64,000 nucleotides of DNA. Source: G963665595 sp963665595 (GTDB taxonomy: Bacteria > Actinomycetota > Coriobacteriia > Coriobacteriales > CADBOM01). Below, in pieces: positions 17,224 to 24,366 of the stretch. Where the stretch lies: contig CAXXJK010000005.1 in NCBI GenBank assembly GCA_963665595.2, positions 310,001 to 374,000 on the forward strand, in the 5' to 3' direction. The notes beneath the pieces were generated by a model, which was not told the DNA's origin, ran no database searches, and saw nothing but the letters and a program-made list of their open reading frames with translations. Each line of letters begins with the position of its first letter. Position 1 is the stretch's first letter. A program made the position numbers and the translations under genes.

Positions 17224-17583
17224 GTAAAGGCCACCTTTCTCTCTGTTTTCGGTTTGCTTGATTTGGCTCTTACGGGTCTGTGTTAGTGATGATCATCAAA
17301 ATAATTCTTGCTCGTCCGTCCGTCTATGCTGAACACCATCAGCCTCGACATAACAAGATGCCGCCCAAAGGCGGCTTGCATGAAGGGGCAACGATACATC
17401 CCGGCAGTTAAGGTGCGGTGGTTGCATGTGGTTTTTTGTGTGGAATGAGATCGTATTCATACAACCGCACCGAAAAAGTGATTCACATTGTACAATATCC
17501 AACCGACCAGTGCCTTATGCAGGCGAAAAAACCTGCTTAATTAAGATAAAGGTCGCTAATCGGATTATTTCAAGGGGCAGACG
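17224..17583 (+). promoter_or_regulatory. 360-bp leader/intergenic region upstream of queT, with nested hairpins
   Basis: No gene seen. Structures: GCCGCC-CAAA-GGCGGC around 17361-17376; a longer stem GGTGCGGT/ACCGCACC around 17410-17472; and GCAGG/CCTGC (17519-17523/17532-17536, loop CGAAAAAA) nested within CGACC/GGTCG (17504-17508/17551-17555). queT genes are often under preQ1 riboswitches, but I could not match this to the preQ1-I, -II or -III consensus, so it is listed as unassigned. Confidence 0.3.
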
Positions 17584-18180
17584 ATGAGCAAATCGAGATA
17601 TTTAGCGCAAGCAGGTATGATCGCTGCCGCATATGCGACGTTTACGATTATCTGTATTCTCTTTCTGGGAACTTTTTCTTGGGGGCTTATACAGTTTCGA
17701 ATCTCTGAAGCACTTACCATTTTGGCGGTGTTCACTTCTGCTGCAGTACCAGGTCTTTCAATTGGATGCTTTTTTGCTAACCTTATTGCCATACCGCTTA
17801 CGGGTTCAGGACTTATGGGTTTGCTCGATGTGTTTTTTGGTAGCTTAGCTACCTTATTGGGTGCTCTTTGGTGCAGGAAATTCAGAGAGCGTACGGGCAT
17901 TGCCTTGCTCGGGCCCGTGATTGCCAATGCTCTTATCGTACCTGCCTACCTACCTATTATTCTCCAGGGCTTGGGCCTTTATACGATACCGTTTACAACA
18001 ATTGATCTTGAGACTTTCGGCTATCTGACCGTATACCTGTTCGGCGTACTGTGCACAGGTGTTGGCGAGGCGGTCGTGGTTTACGCACTCGGTCTTCCTT
18101 TGTTACGATTGCTCCGTCGCAACTCATTTTTTCGGCATTATTTTGCGCTTGACGACTCTGGCAATGACACTGCGGGGTAG
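17584..18180 (+). CDS. queT: QueT-family queuosine-precursor transporter
   Basis: 198 residues with about six hydrophobic segments, matching the QueT (COG4708) S-component family of ECF transporters. Landmarks: QAGMIAAAYATFT near the start, QFRISEALTILAVF (the conserved RxSE motif), and GLSIGCFFANLI. It imports queuosine precursors (preQ1 or similar) together with a shared ECF ATPase module encoded elsewhere. The presence of gluQ in this window fits a cell that uses queuosine but salvages it; no preQ1-synthesis genes are seen here. ATG follows AAGGGGCAGACG. Confidence 0.88.
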   Translation: MSKSRYLAQAGMIAAAYATFTIICILFLGTFSWGLIQFRISEALTILAVFTSAAVPGLSIGCFFANLIAIPLTGSGLMGLLDVFFGSLATLLGALWCRKFRERTGIALLGPVIANALIVPAYLPIILQGLGLYTIPFTTIDLETFGYLTVYLFGVLCTGVGEAVVVYALGLPLLRLLRRNSFFRHYFALDDSGNDTAG

Positions 18181-18287
18181 TGGAACGGTTTTGAGCTATC
18201 GACTGTAGGTTTCTTGTATGTTCAAGACTTCACAAGTTGCGACAATTTTCGGTTCTAGTAGTAGACTATGGTTCTGATCGATAAAAA

Positions 18288-18335
18288 GCATCCTTGAGTT
18301 GTATTTGGATGCCTGAATACGAGGAGCATCCTTGA
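18288..18335 (+). promoter_or_regulatory. Repeat-based hairpin switch over the glycosyltransferase start
   Basis: GCATCCTTGA occurs at 18288-18297 and again at 18326-18335, where it overlaps the TTG start. GGATGC at 18307-18312 between them can pair with either copy. Pairing with the second would put the GAGGAG ribosome-binding site (18321-18326) in a hairpin; pairing with the first would free it. This suggests translational control but may be chance. Confidence 0.25.
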
Positions 18336-20086
18336 ATCCAGTCATCGTCATACCGACCTATGTCATGGGACGCCGAATGGTTCAGACCGACGATGTCATC
18401 GGTGTCTATGACCACATGACTCCCATTAACCATCAAGGTGAGTTGGGACGCTGTCTTTCTTCCATACGCGAACATGTCGTTGGTGTTCCGATTGCTTTGA
18501 TCATTGCGTCAGAACATGGTCTGGAAAATGAAGCGCAGCGTAAGATTGAGGAGGTGGCCAGTGGGTTTCCCGAGCTGGATATCTCAATCATTGGTGCCCC
18601 GAAAGAAGAAGCGCTGCATAATCGTATGGTCCAGATGGGGCTTGGCGAGTTATGCAAGGGTATTTCGCTGGTGGGTTACGGCGCGCTACGCAACATGGGT
18701 CTTCTGTTCGCTGCTGTTTGTGGCTACGACGAAGTCATATTTATTGATGACGACGAAGTTATCGAAGACGATGAGTTTCTTGAGAAGGCCTGTTATGGGC
18801 TTGGCGGGCTGACCCCCAAAGGAATTCCCATTCTTGTTAAGAGCGGTTATTATCTCGACAAACTCGGTGGTTATCGAGCGCGTGATAAGGGTAAGTGGTA
18901 TAACCGGTTCTGGCAACGCCACAAAGGTTTTAACCAGTGGATTGATGCAGCCATGCATGGCCCGAGGCTTACTCGCAGCAATACACTGTGCGGGGGGCTT
19001 ATGGCTATCCAGCGCGAGGCATTTACCCGTGTTTCGTTTGATGCAAATATCGCGCGTGGTGAAGATCTTGATTATTTCTTGAATGTACGCATGTATGGTT
19101 CTGAGGTCTGGTTTGATAATGCATGGGTCATCAGACACCTTCCCCCTACCGAGCGTAGCGAAGCGAGACGATTTCGCCAGGAAATATATCGCTGGCTCTA
19201 TGAACATCAAAAGCTTGAATATGCGAAGAGCCAAGTTGATCTGTACCAGATCACGCCAAAATCGCTTTACCCATACCCGGGTCCGTTTCTTGAGTCTCGA
19301 ATGCTCAAGAATATACGATGGACTGCCCTGTTGCGCTCTATTGGAATACCCGAGGCACGCCAAGGTTACATCAAAGCTGCTATGATTGCTCGTCGAGAGG
19401 CTGTCGACTATGCTCAGCGCTATTGTGTAGAGTATTTTTCGTTCCAGTATGCTTGGCCTCAGGCGATCATGTTGCTCGAACAAGATCCTGCGGTACAGGG
19501 CATTTTTGAATACGGCCGTAAGGAGTCACTTGAAGGCGCGGCGCTCGACGCATGGCATCAAGCAGACATTAACGGTACGTTTGATTCAACGGTGGCCAGA
19601 CAGGCATGGTCTGACGGCGATGCGAGTGGCGTGTTTGATTCAGCGGCAGAGTATTTTGCCAAACAACCTGATCCGGTTATGACCTTTGCAGAACCGCTTA
19701 CTCAGCCACGACCCCACGTGTGGACAACAACAGAGCGTCAGCCGACTCCTCGTTCAGCGCGGCATCGTGATTCTTTGCCTCATGATGAGGCCAGTTGCGC
19801 TGATTCTTCAAATCCTGAGAATGCGCAACCGGTTATTTCGACGATCCTGCCTGCGGGAGATGTTTCTGCTGAAATGGATGAGGCATCTGACTTTGGCAAG
19901 ACGAGACCTTCTTGGGCGCAGGCAATCTATGAGCGGCGAGAACGAAAGAAAGGTGCAGAGCCAAAGAAGCGGGTACCTTTAAAAGAAGACCATTCCGAAC
20001 CCATTATAGACAAGAATACCCAGGCTTCATTAGACGAGTTCACCTTGGATCTTGATTCGATAAAAAGGGGACCTAACGGTACATGA
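18332..20086 (+). CDS. GT-A-type glycosyltransferase with C-terminal extension
   Basis: 584 residues from a TTG start; GAGGAG lies five bases upstream. The N-terminal domain (about 1-260) has a GT-A nucleotide-sugar fold: PVIVIPTYVMGR opening, VIFIDDDEVIEDDEF (the DxD metal site, about 136-150) and RGEDLDYFLNVRMYG (the ED catalytic-type motif). No transmembrane segment or signal is visible, so it should be cytosolic. Residues about 440-584 are low-complexity, charged and Pro-rich, unlike typical family members. Donor and acceptor unknown. TauE follows 22 bp later. Confidence 0.7.
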   Translation: MNPVIVIPTYVMGRRMVQTDDVIGVYDHMTPINHQGELGRCLSSIREHVVGVPIALIIASEHGLENEAQRKIEEVASGFPELDISIIGAPKEEALHNRMVQMGLGELCKGISLVGYGALRNMGLLFAAVCGYDEVIFIDDDEVIEDDEFLEKACYGLGGLTPKGIPILVKSGYYLDKLGGYRARDKGKWYNRFWQRHKGFNQWIDAAMHGPRLTRSNTLCGGLMAIQREAFTRVSFDANIARGEDLDYFLNVRMYGSEVWFDNAWVIRHLPPTERSEARRFRQEIYRWLYEHQKLEYAKSQVDLYQITPKSLYPYPGPFLESRMLKNIRWTALLRSIGIPEARQGYIKAAMIARREAVDYAQRYCVEYFSFQYAWPQAIMLLEQDPAVQGIFEYGRKESLEGAALDAWHQADINGTFDSTVARQAWSDGDASGVFDSAAEYFAKQPDPVMTFAEPLTQPRPHVWTTTERQPTPRSARHRDSLPHDEASCADSSNPENAQPVISTILPAGDVSAEMDEASDFGKTRPSWAQAIYERRERKKGAEPKKRVPLKEDHSEPIIDKNTQASLDEFTLDLDSIKRGPNGT

Positions 20087-20108
20087 TATATGAGAAAAGG
20101 GCGACCTG

Positions 20109-20894
20109 ATGGATGTTGTTTTCTTCATTCTGATCGCCTGTATGGGAGTGGGCGTCGGCCTTCTTTCTGGCATGTTCGGTATCGGTGGTGGCACAATTAT
20201 TGTGCCTTTGCTCCATCTTGGTTTTGGCTTGCCTATTACTGTGGCAACTGCTACTTCGCTATTCACGATCGTGCCTACGTCTATTTCCGGATTCGTCAAG
20301 CATCTGCGAAATCATACCGCCAACTTAAAGTTTGGATTATTGCTCGGCGTAGCAGGCGCATGTGTTTCGCCGATAGGTGTCTACCTGAACGCGATTTCTC
20401 CTCCGCTATTGGTGGTTATTGTTGCGGGAATCATTATCATCGGTTCTGCATCTCGGATGTTAATGACAGGCAGCGCCACTACCCCCGCTTACGATGAGTC
20501 GGATACCTTGTGTTTTGATTGGCGCACGGTAGGAGGGGCAATTTTCATTGGTGCTATCGCTGGATTGCTTTCGGGTTATGTGGGCGTGGGCGGTGGATTC
20601 ATCATGGTTCCCCTGATGGTTCTTTTCATGCATTTTCCGTTGAAATATGCGGCAGGTACCTCTCTTGTCGCGATCGCTATCTTGGCGATTCCGGGAACCG
20701 TCACCTATGCGCTTTTTGGAAACATTGAATATGCATACGGCGTTGCACTTATGGTCGGATCTATTCCAGGGGCTCAAGTAGGCGCATGGCTGGTCACGCG
20801 TTTCGATGAACGGATTATGCGACGGGCGTTTGGTTGTCTTCTTATCTGTGTGGGAGCACTTCTCGTTGTGAATGGGGTATTTTTCGGTGAATGA
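20109..20894 (+). CDS. TauE/SafE-family sulfite/anion exporter
   Basis: 261 residues, eight or so membrane segments in two homologous halves. Each half has the Gly-rich TauE signature: GLLSGMFGIGGGTIIVPLL (about 18-36) and GLLSGYVGVGGGFIMVPLM (about 155-173). The family exports sulfite, sulfoacetate or other small organosulfur anions. The 3' end overlaps the sensor-kinase gene, so the transporter and two-component system are probably co-expressed; the kinase may control it or sense its substrate, which is speculative. Confidence 0.87.
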   Translation: MDVVFFILIACMGVGVGLLSGMFGIGGGTIIVPLLHLGFGLPITVATATSLFTIVPTSISGFVKHLRNHTANLKFGLLLGVAGACVSPIGVYLNAISPPLLVVIVAGIIIIGSASRMLMTGSATTPAYDESDTLCFDWRTVGGAIFIGAIAGLLSGYVGVGGGFIMVPLMVLFMHFPLKYAAGTSLVAIAILAIPGTVTYALFGNIEYAYGVALMVGSIPGAQVGAWLVTRFDERIMRRAFGCLLICVGALLVVNGVFFGE

Positions 20895-22212
20895 GAAACG
20901 CTATACGCTCATGACTATAGTATTGCTTCTGGCGATGGGCGTTATGTGCATCATTACTATTATCGCTTTTCTGAGCGACCTCTTTTGGCCGGTTCAGGCT
21001 GTCTGCGTCGTTGCGCTTATGGCTCTGTTTGTTGCTTTTATGCGTCAGGGCATATCGCCCGATCAGCTGAGAGCTCGTCAGTCGAACCGCACACTACGGC
21101 TTGCGGGACAGACGCTTACTCATATGCGCCATGGTTTGAATCGAGAATCTGCACAAAACGTCTGTCGACTCCTTCTGCCGGCTACCGATGCAGTCGCTGT
21201 GGCGATCACTGATACGGAACGCGTGCTTGGATATGCTGGCATAGAGCGAGAAAACCATCAGGTCGGAACTACTATCAAAACAGCAGCCACACGCCAATTG
21301 CTCAAAGATGGCGAGGTCCGTGTTCTTACGACACCAGAGGAAGTCGGATTTCCCGATGACAGTATTTCTCTGCGAGCCGGTATTATTGCTCCTCTTGTAC
21401 TGCGCAATGAGACCATCGGTTCTCTCAAACTCTACTATCGTACTCCCGAGAAAATTGATCGCACTCAGCGCGCCATGGCCGAGGGACTCGCCCAATTGCT
21501 CTCAACGCAGCTTTCTCTTGCAGAGCTTGAGAAACAATCACAGCTTGCATCAGAAATGAAGCTCAAAGCTTTGCAGGCTCAAATTAACCCACACTTTCTT
21601 TTCAATACCATCAATACTATCGCTTCTCTCATTAGGACGGATCCTGCTCAGGCACGCATTTTGCTGCGCGAGTTTGCGAATTTCTATCGGCGCACCCTCG
21701 AGGGATCGGAAGACTCCATCACTCTCGAGCAGGAGATGGCGCAGACCCTACGCTATTTGGGATTCGAGATTGCTCGTTTTGGCATGGAGCGCATCAGGCT
21801 CACTTCTTCAATCGAAAAAGGACTTGAGCGTATCGAGGTCCCTGCCTTTATTGTGCAACCGCTGGTGGAAAATGCTGTTGGCCACGCGATGCGCGAGGAA
21901 GAACCATTGCATATTGATATCAATGTGTCACGACAGGCAAACGACGTAATTATTGCGGTTCAAGACGATGGTATCGGTATGAGCCAAGACCAGGTTCAAC
22001 AGGTATTACAGGCACATGCATCTCGACGCGATGATGAGTCACGCCCGCGGTCAGGCGTGGGTATCGCTATCTGGAATGTGCGTGAACGGCTTACCAGCTA
22101 TTTTGGTGGCAACTCCGATTTAGTCATAGAATCACGCCCCGGGATCGGTACTATAATTTCTCTGGTGCTTGATAACGCGGCCATGGATATATCAGATGAT
22201 GATGGTGTTTAG
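20872..22212 (+). CDS. LytS/YehU-type sensor histidine kinase
   Basis: Up to 446 residues. Two N-terminal membrane segments (about 12-62) are followed by a GAF-like sensor domain (about 90-210). The phosphoacceptor region QINPHFLFNTINTIASLI (His at about 242) is diagnostic of the PF06580 His-kinase family. A C-terminal ATPase domain has VENAVGHAM (N box), QDDGIGMS and GVGIAIWNVRERL. The GTG at 20887, inside the GTGAATGA overlap with TauE, is a plausible alternative start with GGGG nine bases upstream. The response regulator follows 14 bp later. Confidence 0.87.
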   Translation: MGYFSVNEKRYTLMTIVLLLAMGVMCIITIIAFLSDLFWPVQAVCVVALMALFVAFMRQGISPDQLRARQSNRTLRLAGQTLTHMRHGLNRESAQNVCRLLLPATDAVAVAITDTERVLGYAGIERENHQVGTTIKTAATRQLLKDGEVRVLTTPEEVGFPDDSISLRAGIIAPLVLRNETIGSLKLYYRTPEKIDRTQRAMAEGLAQLLSTQLSLAELEKQSQLASEMKLKALQAQINPHFLFNTINTIASLIRTDPAQARILLREFANFYRRTLEGSEDSITLEQEMAQTLRYLGFEIARFGMERIRLTSSIEKGLERIEVPAFIVQPLVENAVGHAMREEEPLHIDINVSRQANDVIIAVQDDGIGMSQDQVQQVLQAHASRRDDESRPRSGVGIAIWNVRERLTSYFGGNSDLVIESRPGIGTIISLVLDNAAMDISDDDGV

Positions 22213-22226
22213 AGAAGGAGACGATC

Positions 22227-22940
22227 ATGATCAGAGCAATTGTTGTAGATGATGAAGCGCCTGCCCGCTCTGAGTTGAAATATCTTCTCGGTGAGACTGG
22301 GCAAGTGGAGGTTGTCGCGGAGGCAACCAATGTCCGCGAGGCTATCGAACGCCTGAAGGATAAGGGCTGCGATGTCATGTTTCTTGACATTAATATGCCA
22401 GGTGCCACGGGTCTGCAGCTAGGCGAGGCCCTACAGCGTCTGACTCATAGGCCTGCCATTGTATTCGTGACTGCCTATAGCGAACATGCTATTAAAGCCT
22501 TCGAAGTAAACGCTATCGATTATCTTCTGAAGCCCGTTGAAACCGAGCGTCTTCTCCAGGCGATCATAAAGGTAAAGGAATATATGACGTTGTACTCCCG
22601 TGGGGGTAAGGCTGACCGTATTCCCGTTGAGAAAAATGGCAAGAAATTGCTTATCTCGACCGATAAAATACATTTCATTATGGCAAAAGATGACTACTCC
22701 TATCTGCACACAGAGAACGACCGTTATCTTTCGACGGTTTCGTTGGCGCAACTTGAGCAAAAGCTTGAACCACATGGATTTTTCCGCGTGCATCGCCGGT
22801 ATCTGGTAAACCTTGCTTGCGTAGAAGAGGTTACTCCAGTAAGCGGTGGTACGCTGTTGCTTGCGCTTACCGGTGAAGAAGAACAGATTCCTGTTTCTCG
22901 TCGTAGGGTAGCTGCTCTCAAGAAAGCTTTGGGCTTATAG
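22227..22940 (+). CDS. LytTR-family response regulator
   Basis: 237 residues. The receiver domain (about 1-120) has the acidic pair in VVDDEAPAR, phosphoacceptor Asp in DVMFLDINMPG (about residue 54) and the conserved Lys in YLLKPVE. The C-terminal LytTR DNA-binding domain (about 130-237) has KIHFIMAKDDYSYLHT and FFRVHRRYLVNLACVEEV. Cognate partner of the LytS-type kinase immediately upstream. GAGAAGGAGACG precedes the ATG. Typical LytTR targets are short direct repeats in promoters; none was identified here. Confidence 0.92.
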   Translation: MIRAIVVDDEAPARSELKYLLGETGQVEVVAEATNVREAIERLKDKGCDVMFLDINMPGATGLQLGEALQRLTHRPAIVFVTAYSEHAIKAFEVNAIDYLLKPVETERLLQAIIKVKEYMTLYSRGGKADRIPVEKNGKKLLISTDKIHFIMAKDDYSYLHTENDRYLSTVSLAQLEQKLEPHGFFRVHRRYLVNLACVEEVTPVSGGTLLLALTGEEEQIPVSRRRVAALKKALGL

Positions 22941-22948
22941 GTATTGCC

Positions 22949-23878
22949 ATGCGCATCGGTGCTCACATCTCTACCGCCGGAGATTATCGTAAGATGATTT
23001 CTTATGCAGATGAAGTGGGATGCGAGACGTTTGCGATTTTTGCTAAATCTCCTCGCATGTGGCTTGGCTCGCCTACGACTCCCGAAAAAGGAGCTCAGCT
23101 TAGAGCGCTCCTTGCTGTGTCGACCATCCCGTTGTTTTATACACACACGGGGTATCTGATTAATCTCTCTACATCGGATGATCGTTTACGCGCTCAGTCT
23201 ATTGAAGCATTGGCAGATGAACTGGTGAGAGGCGCACTGCTGGGCGCGGCGGCAGTTAATACGCATGTTGGTAGTGACGCGACGAGTCCTGCTGCTTCTG
23301 CCGCGCGACGCGCGGCAGAAGCACTCGTAATGGCACGTGATCACGCTCAAGCTGTGCTAGATCGTCAGTATGCCGAGGGCGCGTTTTTCGACCTGAGCAT
23401 TTTTGGCACAGAGGAAATTCGTGTACCTCGTCTGCTTTTGGAAAATGCTGCTGGCTCTGGCATGCTCTTTGGCACGACCATTGAAGAACTCGCCGCTATC
23501 ATAGCGCTAACCTCGTTTAGCCAAGATGAACTCGGTATTTGTATCGATACCTGTCATGCTTGGGCTGCCGGCTACGATGTCTCTTCTGAATCGGGTTGGA
23601 CGACTCTACTCGATCAGATAGAGAATACTATGGGGCTTTCACGTCTGGGCTTACTCCATGCCAACGACAGCAGGTATGGACGTGGGATGCATAAGGACCG
23701 CCACGCCGAGATAGGGAAGGGCACTATTGGCGGGGAAGGTTTTCGCGCGATGATGAATGAAACGCGTTTGCATAACGTAGATGTCATACTTGAAGTTCCG
23801 GGTGAGGTTCCACGCAAAGATCTTGAGAACATAGCGCGTCTCAAAGGATTTCGAGGGAGCGTGCGGCAGATGAGCTAA
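22949..23878 (+). CDS. nfo: Endonuclease IV (AP endonuclease family 2)
   Basis: 309 residues, TIM-barrel AP endonuclease cleaving DNA 5' to abasic sites during base-excision repair. Motifs: MRIGAHISTAGDY at the start, NTHVGSD (His metal ligand), LLENAAGSG (Glu ligand), GICIDTCHAWAAGYD and LLHANDSR, plus RHAEIGKGTIGGEGF, together giving the usual three-zinc site. Starts eight bases after the response regulator stop, with a weak AGGT ribosome-binding site, so it is probably translated from the same transcript. Confidence 0.93.
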   Translation: MRIGAHISTAGDYRKMISYADEVGCETFAIFAKSPRMWLGSPTTPEKGAQLRALLAVSTIPLFYTHTGYLINLSTSDDRLRAQSIEALADELVRGALLGAAAVNTHVGSDATSPAASAARRAAEALVMARDHAQAVLDRQYAEGAFFDLSIFGTEEIRVPRLLLENAAGSGMLFGTTIEELAAIIALTSFSQDELGICIDTCHAWAAGYDVSSESGWTTLLDQIENTMGLSRLGLLHANDSRYGRGMHKDRHAEIGKGTIGGEGFRAMMNETRLHNVDVILEVPGEVPRKDLENIARLKGFRGSVRQMS

Positions 23879-23902
23879 AACCTCCGCTGTCATTCTTTGC
23901 GG

Positions 23903-23974
23903 TTGACAGGCATGCCTTGTTGCTTTATATTTGAACAAGTAATCAATTGATCAACTGTTCAAATATAAAGCAAC
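23903..23974 (+). promoter_or_regulatory. Strong promoter under an ArsR/SmtB-type operator
   Basis: TTGACA (23903-23908), 17-bp spacer, TATATT (23926-23931). A perfect 19-bp inverted repeat covers the -10: 23919-23937 and 23956-23974, with the arm core ATATTTGAACA/TGTTCAAATAT that matches ArsR/SmtB-family operators. A second palindrome, ATCAATTGAT (23942-23951), lies in the centre. The adjacent regulator should repress here until it binds metal. Confidence 0.85.
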
Positions 23975-23994
23975 GTATAGGAGGAGACAAAAAC

Positions 23995-24357
23995 ATGCCG
24001 GAGACACCCGCTCACCTTTTGGAAAGTGAGATTCTTCATCCAGAGATCGTAGAGGCCGTTCGCTGTCGTATGCCCATCGACGAGGATCTGTTTGATCTCG
24101 CTGAACTGTTTAAAGTGTTTGGAGATTCGACTCGTGTTCGTATCCTGAGTGCTCTCAGCTACAACGAACTATGCGTTAACGATCTTTCTTCGCTTCTGGG
24201 GATGACAAACTCAGCTATCTCTCATCAGCTAAAAGCATTGAGGTCCGCAAAACTTGTGCGCGCTCGCAAAGACGGCAAGGTGGTCTACTATGCTCTTGAC
24301 GATGAGCACGTGGGGGCCATTATTGCCATTGGTATGCAACATGTGGGAGAACGGTAG
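23995..24357 (+). CDS. ArsR/SmtB-family metal-responsive repressor
   Basis: 120 residues from the ATG at 23995 (GGAGGAGA at 23980-23987; an earlier ATG at 23947 lies inside the operator and is rejected). Winged helix-turn-helix with DLAELFKVFGDSTRVRIL and LLGMTNSAISHQLKAL as recognition region. The alpha3 motif reads ELCVND, where CadC-type sensors have ELCVCD, so the alpha3 thiolate site is incomplete. The C-terminus has D-x-H-x10-H-x2-E (DEH...HVGE), the complete alpha5 zinc/cobalt-type site. This predicts a Zn2+ or Co2+ sensor controlling the P-type ATPase nine bases downstream. Confidence 0.92.
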   Translation: MPETPAHLLESEILHPEIVEAVRCRMPIDEDLFDLAELFKVFGDSTRVRILSALSYNELCVNDLSSLLGMTNSAISHQLKALRSAKLVRARKDGKVVYYALDDEHVGAIIAIGMQHVGER

Positions 24358-24366
24358 AAAACTTCG

